Part shown: one piece after another, positions 51,896 through 62,086 of the stretch
Numbering within the stretch: the stretch's first letter is position 1
How the letters are laid out: every line of letters begins with the position of its first letter
Origin: Bradyrhizobium valentinum
GTDB taxonomy: Bacteria; Pseudomonadota; Alphaproteobacteria; Rhizobiales; Xanthobacteraceae
DNA: 64,000 bases
Reading direction: 5' to 3'
Assembly (NCBI RefSeq): GCF_001440405.1
Contig: NZ_LLXX01000119.1
Coordinates: 233,916-297,915 of the forward strand
The notes under the pieces: model-generated
Database searches by the model: none
Told to the model about the DNA's origin: nothing
What the model saw: only the letters and a program-made list of their open reading frames with translations
Translations under genes and position numbers: made by a program

Positions 51896-52180
51896 CTCAA
51901 GCCTGCATTGCGCCTGAGCTCGCTCGCACGAAAGAAGGATCCCGGCACCGGCGTTCAAACGATCAGACCGGCATTCTCTCCGAGCCAAGTTGCGGGCGAT
52001 CCAGCCGCCGATTTCCTTCAAGCCAGGCTTAAGAATTGCTTAACTCTCTTGCATACAACAGGAGAATGTCGATTATTTATTAGGCAGTCGCTGCGCTGCA
52101 CAAGTTTTCGACCAGTATTCGAGTTTCAAATACCCGATATAATTCAATATTTTATGCACGCATGATTACGAGAAATGCCC

Positions 52181-52195
52181 TGGCACGAAGATTGC
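52181..52195 (+). promoter_or_regulatory. Sigma-54 (RpoN) promoter
   Basis: TGGCACGAAGATTGC is an exact match to the sigma-54 -24/-12 consensus (TGGCAC-N5-TTGC). The start of transcription would fall near 52207, about 67 bp before the binding-protein gene. An IHF-like sequence (ATTCAATATTTTA) lies at 52142-52154. The rest of the 51.9-52.27 kb gap shows no gene; no clear NtrC site was found. Confidence 0.7.
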
Positions 52196-52273
52196 GACAT
52201 GGAGCGGTGAGCTTCGCCGCATCGGCGCGGCTGCGAATTCAGCGGCGGCATGCCCCCGCCAAAGGAGCGACCC

Positions 52274-53383
52274 ATGGATTTTGCAAAGATTTCTCGGCGG
52301 CATCTCCTGCGGGGAAGCGCCGCACTGACGCTCGGATCAGTCCTCGGCGTACGTTCCGCCGCAGCGGCCGACACCACTATCGGCTTCATCTATGTCGGTT
52401 CTCGTGACGACTATGGCTACAACCAGGCTCATGCCCAGGGCGCCGCGGCCCTGAAGAAAATGCGCGGCCTCAAGGTCGTTGAAGAAGAGAAAGTGCCGGA
52501 AACCGACGCCGTCGAAAAGACTATCGAGTCGATGATCAATCTCGATGGCGCGTCGCTGCTGTTCCCGACTTCGTTCGGTTACTACAACCCGCACGTGATC
52601 AAGATGGCGAACAAGTTTCCAAAACTGCGCTTCGAACATTGCGGCGGGCTGTGGAGCGACAAAGACCCTAAAAACGCCGGCAGCTATTTTGGCTATATCG
52701 ACGAAGCCCAGTACATCTCGGGCATTGTCGCCGGCTATTCGACCAAGAGCGGCAAACTCGGCTTCGTCGCCGCAAAACCGATCCCGCAGGTGCTTCGCAA
52801 TATCAACGCTTTCACGCTAGGCGCCAAGCTCGCCAACCCGAAGGCGACCACACAGGTGATCTTCACCGGCGACTGGTCGATGCCGGTCAAGGAAGCCGAA
52901 GCCACCAACAGCCTGATTGACCAGGGCGTCGATGTTCTTACCTGCCATGTCGACGGCCCGAAGACGATGGTCGAGAATGCGGCGCGCCGCGGCGCGATGG
53001 TCTGCGGCTATCACGTCAACCAGTCGCCGCTGGCGCCGAAGGCCTACCTCACCGGCGCGGAGTGGAACTGGGAGGCGCTGTATCCGAAGTTCGTCAAGAT
53101 GATCGCCGCCGGCGAAGCGATTCCGAATTTCTATCGCGGCGGCCTGAAGGAAGAGATCGTGAAATGCTCGCCCTATGGCGAGGCGGTCTCTGCGGAAGCA
53201 CGCAAACACGCCGACGACATCAAGGCCAAGCTGATTGCGGGCGGCTACACCATCTTCAAGGGCCCGATCATGGATAACAAGGGCAAGACCGTGATCACCG
53301 CCGGCACCGATCGCGGGCAGAAGGATCCGGAACTTGAGAAGATGGACTATCTGGTCGAAGGCGTGACCGGAGCGACTTCGTGA
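52274..53383 (+). CDS. BMP-family ABC transporter substrate-binding protein (Tat signal)
   Basis: A 369-residue periplasmic binding protein of the Bmp/PnrA family, whose studied members bind nucleosides. A twin-arginine signal (SRRHLLRGSAALTLGSVLG) directs export. TTIGFIYVGSRDDYGYNQAH, LLFPTSFGYYNPH and LGFVAAKPIPQVLRNINAF are family blocks. AAAGGAG precedes ATG at 52274. It heads an operon with two permeases, a biuret-hydrolase-like enzyme, an ATPase and a deaminase, so the ligand is likely a small nitrogen compound such as a purine or ureide, by context. Confidence 0.9.
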   Translation: MDFAKISRRHLLRGSAALTLGSVLGVRSAAAADTTIGFIYVGSRDDYGYNQAHAQGAAALKKMRGLKVVEEEKVPETDAVEKTIESMINLDGASLLFPTSFGYYNPHVIKMANKFPKLRFEHCGGLWSDKDPKNAGSYFGYIDEAQYISGIVAGYSTKSGKLGFVAAKPIPQVLRNINAFTLGAKLANPKATTQVIFTGDWSMPVKEAEATNSLIDQGVDVLTCHVDGPKTMVENAARRGAMVCGYHVNQSPLAPKAYLTGAEWNWEALYPKFVKMIAAGEAIPNFYRGGLKEEIVKCSPYGEAVSAEARKHADDIKAKLIAGGYTIFKGPIMDNKGKTVITAGTDRGQKDPELEKMDYLVEGVTGATS

Positions 53384-54489
53384 CAACTGAGGCTGCGGAT
53401 CCGGTCGAGGCGGTCGCAGTCTCTCCTGCCGCCGACCCCGGTTTTCTCCAACGCTACGGCACCACCATCGAATACATTCTGATCCCGGGCGCGGCGCTGG
53501 TCGGCGCGCTCGCCGTGTTCGGCATATTCGTGGCCCTCTTCGGCAAGAACCCGCTCGATCTGTATTTCTACATGTATCAGGGCGCGTTCGGCACCTGGTT
53601 CTCCTGGCAGAACACCTTGACGCGCGCGGCACCTTTGATCCTGACGGCGCTGTGCACGGCCTTGCCCGCGCAGCTTGGCATGGTCATCATCGGCGGCGAA
53701 GGCGCGCTGCTGATCGGCGCCTTGTCCGCGACCTCGATCGCTCTGGCCATACCGTGGGCACCGCCGCTGGTGGTACAAATTGCAATGGTTTGCGCTGGCG
53801 TCGTGGGCGGCGGGCTCTGGATCACGCTTGCGGGCGCGCTCCGGCAATACCGCGGTGTCAACGAGACGATCTCGAGCCTGCTTCTGGTCTATATCGGACT
53901 CGCGATCCTCAATCATCTGGTCGAGGGCGTGATGCGCGATCCGTCCAGTCTCAATAAGCCCTCGACCCGCGAGATCGGCGCCGCCAACATGATCGGCAGC
54001 ATTCCTGGCACCGACGTGCATTGGGGGCTGGTGTTCGGCGTAGTCGCCGCCTTTGCGTCCTATATCCTGATCTATCACACCGTGTTCGGCTTCGCTGCGC
54101 GCGTGGCCGGCGGCAACATCCGCGCAGCAAAGATCGTCGGACTCGGCGTCGGCAAATTGATCCTGATGATCTGTTTTCTCGCGGGCGGCGCGGCCGGCCT
54201 TGCCGGCATGATCGAGGTCGCCGCGGTGCAAGGCCGCACCAACGCCAATCTCGCGGCCGGCTATGGTTTTACCGGCATCCTCGTCGCCTTCCTGGCGCGG
54301 CAGAATCCGCTGGCCATCATTCCCGTGGCGATCCTGCTCGGCGGCATCAGTGCCAGCGGCGGCCTGCTGCAGCGCCGGCTCGGATTGCCCGACGCATCTG
54401 TCCTGGTGCTGCAGGGCATCATCTTTGTGTTCGTGCTCGCCAGCGATGCGCTGTACGGACGCATCGCCTTCCTGAAAGGAAAATCCTGA
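53380..54489 (+). CDS. ABC transporter permease (BMP/nucleoside-type)
   Basis: A 369-residue inner-membrane permease of the BPD_transp_2 family with about nine helices. GVNETISSLLLVYIGLAI is the family coupling region, and VARVAGGNIRAAKIVGL-like and GFTGILVAFLARQNPLAIIP blocks follow. GTG at 53380 overlaps the preceding stop codon as GTGA, so translation is coupled. With the next gene it forms the channel of the first importer. Confidence 0.92.
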   Translation: MTTEAADPVEAVAVSPAADPGFLQRYGTTIEYILIPGAALVGALAVFGIFVALFGKNPLDLYFYMYQGAFGTWFSWQNTLTRAAPLILTALCTALPAQLGMVIIGGEGALLIGALSATSIALAIPWAPPLVVQIAMVCAGVVGGGLWITLAGALRQYRGVNETISSLLLVYIGLAILNHLVEGVMRDPSSLNKPSTREIGAANMIGSIPGTDVHWGLVFGVVAAFASYILIYHTVFGFAARVAGGNIRAAKIVGLGVGKLILMICFLAGGAAGLAGMIEVAAVQGRTNANLAAGYGFTGILVAFLARQNPLAIIPVAILLGGISASGGLLQRRLGLPDASVLVLQGIIFVFVLASDALYGRIAFLKGKS

Positions 54490-54490
54490 C

Positions 54491-55417
54491 ATGGCGGATG
54501 GAACGATCGGACTCTGGACTGTCCCGCTCGCTGTGTTCGGCGGCGCCGTCCGCGTCTCGACGCCGTTCCTGTTCGTCAGCCTGGGCGAATGCATCACCGA
54601 GCGCTCAGGGCGCATCAATCTCGGCCTCGAAGGTACGCTGATCATGGGCGCGATGAGCGCCTATGGCATCTCCTATCTCTCGGGTTCGCCCTGGCTTGGC
54701 GTGCTGGCGGCCGGCATCACAGGCGCGCTGCTCGGCGCGCTCCATGCCGGCATTTGCTCGCTGCCGCGGGTGAACGACATTGCCGTAGGTATCGCGCTGA
54801 TGCTTTTCGGCACCGGGCTTGCGTTCTATCTCGGCAAACCGTTGATCGAGCCGACCGCGGCGCGCCTGCCGGCGATTGATTTCGGCTGGTGGAGCGACGT
54901 TCCCCAGGTGCGGGCGGCGCTCCGGATCAATGTGCTGTTCCTGATCGGGGTGGCAATCGCGCCGATTTTGTTTTGGGCGTTTCGAACCACGCGGTGGGGC
55001 CTGTTGATCCGCACCGCCGGTGAAAGCTCGGATGCCGCGCGCGCGATGGGTTATTCCGTGCTGTGGATTCGGCTCCGCGCCACCATGGCCGGCGGCTTTC
55101 TCGCCGGCATCGGCGGTTCGTTTCTGTCCTTGTTCTATCCCGGTAGCTGGAACGAGGGTCTTTCCAGCGGACAGGGCATCACCGCGGTGGCGCTGGTGAT
55201 CTTCGCGCGCTGGAACCCGATGCTGTGCCTGTGGGCGTCGCTCGCCTTTGGCGGAGCGGCGGCACTGGGACCGGCGCTGCAATCGGTCGGCGTCACCTCC
55301 GGCTATCATCTGTTCAATGCCGCGCCCTATATCCTGACGCTGGCGATCATGATCATCACCTGTTCGCCGAAGCGCACACTGACCGGCGCGCCGGCCGAAT
55401 TATCGATCACCCGATGA
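54491..55417 (+). CDS. ABC transporter permease (BMP/nucleoside-type)
   Basis: A 308-residue permease of the same family. The start ([20 protein letters not shown], then [16 protein letters not shown]) is the family signature. [20 protein letters not shown] is the coupling loop. It lies one base after the previous permease and its stop overlaps the start of the hydrolase by ATGA. About eight helices are seen. Together the two permeases serve the ATPase encoded at 56124. Confidence 0.92.
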   Translation: MADGTIGLWTVPLAVFGGAVRVSTPFLFVSLGECITERSGRINLGLEGTLIMGAMSAYGISYLSGSPWLGVLAAGITGALLGALHAGICSLPRVNDIAVGIALMLFGTGLAFYLGKPLIEPTAARLPAIDFGWWSDVPQVRAALRINVLFLIGVAIAPILFWAFRTTRWGLLIRTAGESSDAARAMGYSVLWIRLRATMAGGFLAGIGGSFLSLFYPGSWNEGLSSGQGITAVALVIFARWNPMLCLWASLAFGGAAALGPALQSVGVTSGYHLFNAAPYILTLAIMIITCSPKRTLTGAPAELSITR

Positions 55418-56127
55418 CATCTGCGTATGAGCGAGAACGAGCCATGGCCGAGCGCTACATCAAATCCGAACCCTATGCATGGCCCTATAATGGCGATCTG
55501 CGCCAGGAGAATACCGCACTGATCATTATCGACATGCAGACCGACTTTTGCGGCGTCGGCGGCTATGTCGACAAGATGGGCTATGATCTCTCGCTGACAC
55601 GGGCCCCGATCGAACCGATCAAGCGGCTGCTGGCGGTAATGCGGAGGCAAGGTTTTCACATCATCCATACCCGCGAAGGACATCGGCCTGATCTCACCGA
55701 CCTGCCAGCCAACAAGCAGTGGCGCTCTCGGCAGATCGGCGCGGGGATCGGCGACCCTGGCCCGTGCGGCCGCGTGCTGGTTCGGGGCGAGCCTGGTTGG
55801 GAGATCATTCCCGACCTGGCGCCGCTGCGGGGCGAGCCGGTCATCGACAAGCCCGGCAAGGGATCGTTCTGCGCCACCGATCTGGAGCTGATGCTACGGC
55901 TGCGCGGTATCCAGAACATCGTGCTGACCGGGATCACCACCGACGTCTGCGTTCACACCACCATGCGAGAGGCGAACGATCGCGGCTTCGAATGCGTGCT
56001 GATCGAGGATTGCTGCGCCGCCACCGACAAGAGCAACCACGACCACGCGCTGAAGATGATCAAGATGCAGGGCGGCGTGTTCGGCGCGGTCGCGACCTCG
56101 ACGGTGCTGATCAGAGCGCTGTCATGA
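55414..56127 (+). CDS. biuH: Biuret amidohydrolase-like cysteine hydrolase (isochorismatase family)
   Basis: A 237-residue hydrolase. Asp40 ([11 protein letters not shown]), Lys146 ([10 protein letters not shown]) and Cys179 ([17 protein letters not shown]) form the family triad, and these positions correspond, with a constant offset of four, to the triad I recall for BiuH of Rhizobium leguminosarum. Whole stretches ([48 protein letters not shown]) also resemble that enzyme, which hydrolyses biuret to allophanate and ammonia. ATGA overlaps at both ends place it inside an importer operon. Triuret or ureidoacrylate hydrolysis are alternatives. No allophanate hydrolase gene is in the window. Confidence 0.82.
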   Translation: MTSAYERERAMAERYIKSEPYAWPYNGDLRQENTALIIIDMQTDFCGVGGYVDKMGYDLSLTRAPIEPIKRLLAVMRRQGFHIIHTREGHRPDLTDLPANKQWRSRQIGAGIGDPGPCGRVLVRGEPGWEIIPDLAPLRGEPVIDKPGKGSFCATDLELMLRLRGIQNIVLTGITTDVCVHTTMREANDRGFECVLIEDCCAATDKSNHDHALKMIKMQGGVFGAVATSTVLIRALS

Positions 56128-57656
56128 TCATCGGCGAAACACCGCTGCCCAGCGGCGCGCTTGGGGTAGACGTTGTCGCCATGACCATGCGGTTCGGCGG
56201 CTTTACCGCGCTCGATAACGTCGAACTCAAGGTGCGGCCGGGCTCGTTCCATGCGTTGCTCGGCGAGAACGGCGCCGGGAAGAGCACGCTGGTGAAATGC
56301 ATCATGGGCTATTACCGCGCGACCCAAGGCGGCGTGCTGGTCGGTGGCCGCGAACAGGCGATCGCCAATCCGAAGGAAGCACATGCGCTCGGGCTCGGCA
56401 TGGTCTACCAGCACTTCACGCTGGTGCCCGCAATGACGGTCGCCGAAAACCTGGTGTTGGCGCGCGACGACGTGCCGGCCGTGGTGGATTGGACGAAGGA
56501 GAAGAAGCTGCTCGCGGCGTTCCTGTCGCGGATGCCGTTCAAGGTGCCGCTGGATGCCAAAGTCTCCGACATTTCCGCCGGCGAGCGGCAGAAATGCGAG
56601 ATACTCAAACAGCTCTACCTGAAGCGGCGCTTTCTCATTCTCGACGAGCCTACCTCCGTACTGACGCCGGGCGAGGCCGACGAGGTGCTGGGCATGCTGC
56701 GTGCCATGGTCGTGGCGGGCGACCTCACCATCCTGATGATCACGCACAAATTCCGCGAGGTGATGGCGTTTGCCGACGATGTGACGATCCTGCGCCGAGG
56801 CAAACTGGCCGGCCACGGCCGCGTCGCGGATCTCACGCCTGACGATATGGCCCGCACCATGATCGGAGCGGAGCAGTTGACGGTCCAGCCGCCACGGGTT
56901 GGCGAGGTCGGCGAACCGAGGCTTGAGCTGACCAAGCTCACCGCGCTCGACGATGCCGGTGCCATCGCCGTCCATGGCGTATCGCTCGCCGTGCGCGGAG
57001 GCGAAATCGTCGGGATCGCCGGCGTCTCCGGCAACGGCCAACGGCAACTGGTCGAAGTACTGGCCGGCCAACGCGAAGCCGAAAGCGGCGAGATCCACAT
57101 CCGCGGCGACCTCTATTCGGCGAGCCGCAAGGAGATGCGCCGGCACAAGATGTCGCTGCTCCCCGAGGAGCCGCTGAAGAACGCCTGCGTCGGCGGTATG
57201 AGCGTCGCCGACAACATCGCGTTCCGCGAATTCGATCGGGCGCCCTTCGCCAGCGGCGGTTGGTGGCTCAACCGGTCGGCGTTCCGGAAAGATGCCGAGC
57301 GCAAGATCGGGCTCTACAAGATCAAGACCCGCACGCCGGACACCCCGATTTCGGCGCTGTCGGGCGGCAACGTGCAGCGCGCGGTGCTCGCGCGAGAACT
57401 GGGCGGCGAAGTCGAGGTGCTGATCGCCGCCAATCCCTGCTTCGGGCTCGATTTCGCAGCGGTCGCGCAGATCCACGCCGAGATCATGGCTGCGCGCAAC
57501 CGTGGCGCCGCGGTATTGCTGGTCAGCGAGGATCTCGACGAACTCCTCGAATTGTCCGATCGCCTCGTCGTGATGTTTCACGGGCAGCTCGTTCATGAAG
57601 CGCGCGCCAGCGAGGCCAACCTCACCGAGATCGGCCGGCACATGGCAGGGCACTGA
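56124..57656 (+). CDS. ABC transporter ATP-binding protein, two-domain (BMP/nucleoside type)
   Basis: A 510-residue protein of two fused ATPase domains, as in sugar and nucleoside importers. The first has Walker [10 protein letters not shown], signature ISAGERQK and Walker [14 protein letters not shown]. The second has a degenerate P-loop ([13 protein letters not shown], lacking the Lys) with [15 protein letters not shown], typical of this family. It overlaps the hydrolase stop by ATGA and the deaminase start by one base. It powers the first importer. Confidence 0.93.
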   Translation: MIIGETPLPSGALGVDVVAMTMRFGGFTALDNVELKVRPGSFHALLGENGAGKSTLVKCIMGYYRATQGGVLVGGREQAIANPKEAHALGLGMVYQHFTLVPAMTVAENLVLARDDVPAVVDWTKEKKLLAAFLSRMPFKVPLDAKVSDISAGERQKCEILKQLYLKRRFLILDEPTSVLTPGEADEVLGMLRAMVVAGDLTILMITHKFREVMAFADDVTILRRGKLAGHGRVADLTPDDMARTMIGAEQLTVQPPRVGEVGEPRLELTKLTALDDAGAIAVHGVSLAVRGGEIVGIAGVSGNGQRQLVEVLAGQREAESGEIHIRGDLYSASRKEMRRHKMSLLPEEPLKNACVGGMSVADNIAFREFDRAPFASGGWWLNRSAFRKDAERKIGLYKIKTRTPDTPISALSGGNVQRAVLARELGGEVEVLIAANPCFGLDFAAVAQIHAEIMAARNRGAAVLLVSEDLDELLELSDRLVVMFHGQLVHEARASEANLTEIGRHMAGH

Positions 57657-58153
57657 TGGCCAATGTTCCAGTCGACCAGCCGGCGCGCGACACGCATTTC
57701 CTGCGCCGCTCGTTCGATGTCGCCCGCCGCGCCGCAGCCCACGGCAACCATCCCTTTGGCGCTGTTCTCGTCGACCGGGATGGCAATTTGCTGCTGGAAG
57801 CCGAGAACGGCTACATGCCCTCCCATGACGGCACTGCGCATGCCGAGCGGCTGCTCGCGACGCAGGCCTGCACCGCGCTCGATCCGAGCACTCTGCGCAG
57901 CGCAACGCTCTACTCGTCCGCCGAGCCCTGTGCGATGTGCGCAGGCGCGATCTACTGGGCCGGCATCGGCCGCCTGGTCTATGGCCTGAGCGAACATCGA
58001 CTGCGGGATCTCACCGGCAACCATCCGGAAAATCTGACCCTCAACCTGCCCTGCCGCGATGTGTTCGCCAGCGGGCAACGCGCGACCGAGGTGGTTGGCC
58101 CGCTGCTTGAGGACGAGGCCGCGGCGGTTCACGCCGGGGTCTGGAACAAGTAG
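57656..58153 (+). CDS. Nucleoside/guanine-type deaminase (CMP/dCMP deaminase family)
   Basis: A 165-residue zinc deaminase. The zinc motif is His62-Ala-Glu64 (TAHAERLL) and Cys92-Ala-Met-Cys95 (EPCAMCAGAIYW). GNHPFGAVLVD and the WAGIGRLVYGLS segment are typical of bacterial guanine-deaminase and tRNA-adenosine-deaminase-like proteins. It removes an amino group from a base or nucleoside, releasing ammonia. ATG overlaps the ATPase stop by one base, so it belongs to the sigma-54 operon. That favours a catabolic role (guanine or similar) over tRNA editing. Confidence 0.85.
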   Translation: MANVPVDQPARDTHFLRRSFDVARRAAAHGNHPFGAVLVDRDGNLLLEAENGYMPSHDGTAHAERLLATQACTALDPSTLRSATLYSSAEPCAMCAGAIYWAGIGRLVYGLSEHRLRDLTGNHPENLTLNLPCRDVFASGQRATEVVGPLLEDEAAAVHAGVWNK

Positions 58154-58459
58154 CCTCCGGCCGGAGGTCCCACAGCTCGCGGCACGGGAACAAAAACTGC
58201 TCGATTTCACGTCGGGGCTGACTAGGCAGTTTCGAATTGGTCTGGACCGTTACAAATCTGCAACAACGGCCAGGCGCTTTCGCTCGATCTGGACAACGCG
58301 CTGCGATCCGAAATGCTTCATAAATCCAAGCAATCAAGCAGCAGGAAGGCGCTTTGCTTGCCAAAGAGTTGAGCAAGGCTTGGCGCTTTTTCTCCACTTA
58401 CGCGCGCGCCGAAACTGGCCCAATATTGAGGCACCATTCCCTGGGACGCGTGATCACGA
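58154..58459. other. Intergenic region, no gene seen
   Basis: These 306 bases separate the first importer operon from the second. No sigma-54 or other promoter consensus was found, and no terminator. The second importer may share read-through transcription or have an unrecognised promoter. Confidence 0.4.
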
Positions 58460-60031
58460 ATGCTGGATTCGACGCCTGCCGAGCCGCCCACCGGTGCCGC
58501 GCCGCTGCTCCGGACGGTTGGCCTGACCAAGCGCTATGGCAGCTTCCTCGCCAATGAGGCGATCGATATCGATGTCTGGCCGACGCAGATACACGCGCTG
58601 CTCGGCGAAAACGGCGCGGGAAAATCGACGCTCGTCAAAGCCATTTACGGATTGATCCAGCCGAGCGAAGGCGAAATGCACTGGCAGGGCGAGAAGATGG
58701 TTCTCTCCGGACCGTCGCAAGCACGCAGCCGCGGCATCGGCATGGTGTTCCAGCACTTCTCGCTGTTCGACAATCTTACGGTGGCGGAAAACGTTGCGCT
58801 CGGGCTCGACGGCAAGGAATCCTTCAAGGACATGTCGGCGCGCCTTGAGCAAGTATCCCGCGTTTACGGGCTTCCGCTCGATCCCAAACGCGAGGTCTGG
58901 CAACTATCCGTCGGCGAACGCCAGCGCATCGAGATCGTGCGCACGCTGATGCAAAATCCGAAGTTCCTGATCCTCGATGAACCGACCGCGGTGCTAACGC
59001 CGCAGGAGGCTGACCAACTCTTCGTCGTGCTCAATCGTCTCAAGGCCGAGGGCCGCGCGATCCTCTACATCAGCCATAAGCTCGAAGAGGTGAAGCGGCT
59101 CTGCGACACCGCCACCATCCTGCGCGGCGGCAGGAAGGTCTCGACCTGCAACCCCAAAGCGGAGACCGCGGCTTCGCTCGCGCGGATGATGGTCGGCGGC
59201 GAGATCAAGGAAGTGAGGGCGCCCGCCAACCGGAGAACCACAATACCTCGGCTTGTCGTCAACGACCTCAGCCTCGAGCCGGACGATCCGCACAGTGTGC
59301 GGCTTCGGAACATCTCCTTCGAGCTCAAGGGTGGCGAAATCCTGGGCATCGCAGGTGTCGCCGGCAACGGTCAGGATGAGCTTTTTGCCGCTTTGTCGGG
59401 AGAGCGGCTGGCACAAGATCCCAGCACAATCGTCATAGATGGGCATGCCGCAGGGCATCTTTCGATCACGCAGCGGCGCAAACTTGGAGCGGCATTCGTT
59501 CCCGAGGAGCGGCTTGGTCACGGCACTGTGCCGCGCATGAAGCTTTCGGAGAACGCGCTGCTGACCGGCCACGCCGCGAGCGGCATGGTTCTGCACGGCT
59601 TCGTCAATACCGCCGTGACGCTGAAGACTGTCGACCGCGCCACCGAAACCTTCGACGTGCGCAAGGCCAAGCGCGATCCGGAAGCCGCCAGCCTCTCCGG
59701 CGGCAATCTGCAGAAATTCATTGTCGGCCGCGAAATCCTGCGCAACCCGATGGTCCTCGTCGTGAGCCAGCCGACCTGGGGCGTCGACGCGGGCGCCGCC
59801 GCCGTGATCCGGCAGGCCCTGCTGGATCTCGCCGCCGGCGGCGCCGCGCTGCTGGTGACAAGCCAGGACCTCGATGAACTCGCTGAAATCACCGACCGCA
59901 TCGCCGTGATGTTCCATGGCCATCTGTCGGAGCCGTTGCCGACCGCCGACGCGAGCCGCGAGAAACTAGGCCTGCTGATGGGGGGAAGCACTCTGGGGCA
60001 GAAGGAAGCGGCGCATGCAGCTGGTGCTTGA
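58460..60031 (+). CDS. ABC transporter ATP-binding protein, two-domain (second BMP-type importer)
   Basis: A 523-residue double ATPase. The first domain has [34 protein letters not shown] and [17 protein letters not shown]. The second has a degenerate P-loop (GVAGNGQDELFAAL) and SLSGGNLQKFIVGREILR. It is related to, but clearly diverged from, the ATPase at 56124. ATG at 58460 is used. It is followed by the permease with a 17-bp overlap and begins a four-gene operon. Confidence 0.93.
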   Translation: MLDSTPAEPPTGAAPLLRTVGLTKRYGSFLANEAIDIDVWPTQIHALLGENGAGKSTLVKAIYGLIQPSEGEMHWQGEKMVLSGPSQARSRGIGMVFQHFSLFDNLTVAENVALGLDGKESFKDMSARLEQVSRVYGLPLDPKREVWQLSVGERQRIEIVRTLMQNPKFLILDEPTAVLTPQEADQLFVVLNRLKAEGRAILYISHKLEEVKRLCDTATILRGGRKVSTCNPKAETAASLARMMVGGEIKEVRAPANRRTTIPRLVVNDLSLEPDDPHSVRLRNISFELKGGEILGIAGVAGNGQDELFAALSGERLAQDPSTIVIDGHAAGHLSITQRRKLGAAFVPEERLGHGTVPRMKLSENALLTGHAASGMVLHGFVNTAVTLKTVDRATETFDVRKAKRDPEAASLSGGNLQKFIVGREILRNPMVLVVSQPTWGVDAGAAAVIRQALLDLAAGGAALLVTSQDLDELAEITDRIAVMFHGHLSEPLPTADASREKLGLLMGGSTLGQKEAAHAAGA

Positions 60032-61106
60032 AAAGCGCGCCGAGCGATCGAATACGATCGCGCTGATTTCGCCGCTGATCGCGATCGGCCTGACGCTCGT
60101 GACCATGAGCATCCTGTTTGCTATCCTCGGCAAAAACCCGATTTCCGCGCTCGGCGTCTACTTCATCGATCCCCTGACCGACAGCTATTCGCTGCAGGAG
60201 ATCGCAGTGAAGGCCACGCCGCTGGTGATGATCGCGATCGGCCTCTCGCTCTGCTACCTCGCCAACGCCTGGAACATCGGCGCCGAAGGACAATTCCTGG
60301 TCGGTGCCGTCGCCGGAAGCTGGCTTGCGGTGAAGACGCAGGGCACCGACGCCGGCCCGTGGGTATTGCCGGCGATGATGCTGCTGGCTGCGATCGGCGG
60401 CGCGCTGTATGCCCTGATACCGGCGATCTGCAAGGTCAGGTTCGGCGCCAGCGAAATCCTCACCAGCCTGATGCTGGTCTATGTCGCCGACCTCCTACTC
60501 GACTACCTCGTGCGCGGTCCGTGGCGCGACCCGAAAGGCTTCAACTTTCCGACCACTGCCGAGTTCGATCCGGTCGCCGCCGTGCCGGCGCTGATCGAGG
60601 GCGGCCGGCTGCATCTTGGCGGCGTCATTGCGCTTGTCGTGGTCGCGGCGGTCGCGGTGCTGCTCGGCAAGACCATCAAGGGGTTTGAAATCCGCGTCGT
60701 CGGCGCCGCCCCGCGCGCCGCACGCTTCGGTGGTTTCAACTCCAACCAGTTAATCCTGCTGACCTTCGCGATTTCGGGCGCGCTCGCAGGCCTCGCCGGG
60801 ATCATCGAAGTCGCAGGCCCCGTCGGACATCTGCAGCCCGGGATCTCGCCCGGCTACGGTTTCACCGCGATCATCGTCGCGTTCCTGGGGCGGCTGAACC
60901 CGGTTGGAATATTAATTGCAGGACTTTTCCTGGCGCTCACCTTCATCGGCGGCGAGCAGGCGCAGATCGCAATGAAAATTCCGTTGGACGTCACCAAGGT
61001 CTTCCAGGGCATTCTGCTATTCTACGTACTCGCCTGCGATTCCCTTATCCTCTATCGGTTCAAGCTCGTTTTCGCATCGCCAAAGGTGTCCAGTGGGGCT
61101 CATTGA
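60015..61106 (+). CDS. ABC transporter permease (second BMP-type importer)
   Basis: A 363-residue inner-membrane permease of the BPD_transp_2 family. KATPLVMIAIGLSLCYLANA, WNIGAEGQFLVGAVAGSW, KVRFGASEILTSLMLVYVAD and GYGFTAIIVAFLGRLNPVGI are family blocks. It overlaps the ATPase gene by 17 bp and the next permease by 14 bp. About ten helices are seen. Confidence 0.92.
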   Translation: MQLVLEKRAERSNTIALISPLIAIGLTLVTMSILFAILGKNPISALGVYFIDPLTDSYSLQEIAVKATPLVMIAIGLSLCYLANAWNIGAEGQFLVGAVAGSWLAVKTQGTDAGPWVLPAMMLLAAIGGALYALIPAICKVRFGASEILTSLMLVYVADLLLDYLVRGPWRDPKGFNFPTTAEFDPVAAVPALIEGGRLHLGGVIALVVVAAVAVLLGKTIKGFEIRVVGAAPRAARFGGFNSNQLILLTFAISGALAGLAGIIEVAGPVGHLQPGISPGYGFTAIIVAFLGRLNPVGILIAGLFLALTFIGGEQAQIAMKIPLDVTKVFQGILLFYVLACDSLILYRFKLVFASPKVSSGAH

Positions 61107-62010
61107 GGCCATCATCCTTGCGGTGCTTGCGGCTTCCACGCCGCTGCTGCTGGCTGCGACCGGCGAACTCGTGACCGAACGCTCCGGCGTGCTCAACCTC
61201 GGCGTCGAAGGCATGATGATCGTCGGCGCGGCCTGCGGCTTCGGCGGCGCCTGGCTCTCCGGCTCGGTTATAATCGGCGCGCTGTGCGGCATCGTCGCCG
61301 GCGTCTTGATGTCGCTGATCTTCGCGCTGATGACGCTGGGACTTGCGGTCAACCAGGTGGCCACCGGCCTCGCGCTGACCATTCTCGGAATCGGCCTTTC
61401 CGGCCTGATCGGCTCCCGCTTCGTCGGCGAAAAGATTTCGCTGGCGCCGCATCTTTATATTCCCGGCCTAACCGATATCCCGCTGATCGGGCGTATTTTG
61501 TTCGGCGAGGACGCCTTCGTATACCTCTCGCTGGCACTGGTCGCCGGCGTCTGGTTCTTCCTTTACAAGACGCGGGCCGGCCTGATCCTGCGGGCCGCAG
61601 GCGACAATCACGCTTCCGCGCACGCGCTCGGTTATTCCGTGCTCAGGATCCGGATGTTCGCGGTGATGTTCGGAGGCGCTTGCGCAGGCCTCGCCGGCGC
61701 CTATCTGCCGCTCGCCTACACACCGTTCTTCATTCCCGGCATGACGGCCGGGCGCGGATGGATCGCGCTGGCACTGGTCGTGTTCGCGTCTTGGCTGCCG
61801 GGACGCCTCGTGATCGGCGCCTATCTGTTCGGCGCGGTGACGATCCTGCAGCTTCATGCGCAGGGCTGGGGCGTCGGCATTCCATCGCAACTCATGTCGG
61901 CATTGCCCTATCTCGCGACCGTCATTGTCCTTGTCCTGATTTCACGTGCACGAACCGGCGGCTCGACCGCGCCTGCGGCGCTCGGGACCGTCTTCGTGCC
62001 CGACCGGTAG
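61093..62010 (+). CDS. ABC transporter permease (second BMP-type importer)
   Basis: A 305-residue permease beginning with GTG at 61093. [18 protein letters not shown] and [16 protein letters not shown] form the family signature, and [20 protein letters not shown] the coupling loop. It overlaps the previous gene by 14 bp and is followed after 76 bp by the binding-protein gene. With the 60015 gene it forms the channel of the second importer. Confidence 0.92.
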   Translation: MGLIEAIILAVLAASTPLLLAATGELVTERSGVLNLGVEGMMIVGAACGFGGAWLSGSVIIGALCGIVAGVLMSLIFALMTLGLAVNQVATGLALTILGIGLSGLIGSRFVGEKISLAPHLYIPGLTDIPLIGRILFGEDAFVYLSLALVAGVWFFLYKTRAGLILRAAGDNHASAHALGYSVLRIRMFAVMFGGACAGLAGAYLPLAYTPFFIPGMTAGRGWIALALVVFASWLPGRLVIGAYLFGAVTILQLHAQGWGVGIPSQLMSALPYLATVIVLVLISRARTGGSTAPAALGTVFVPDR

Positions 62011-62086
62011 ACGTGCCCGGAGCGCGCGCGACGGGGCGCGGCGCATCGGGAGAGACCGCCCACCCGTCAGTAAAACGGAGAATTCC

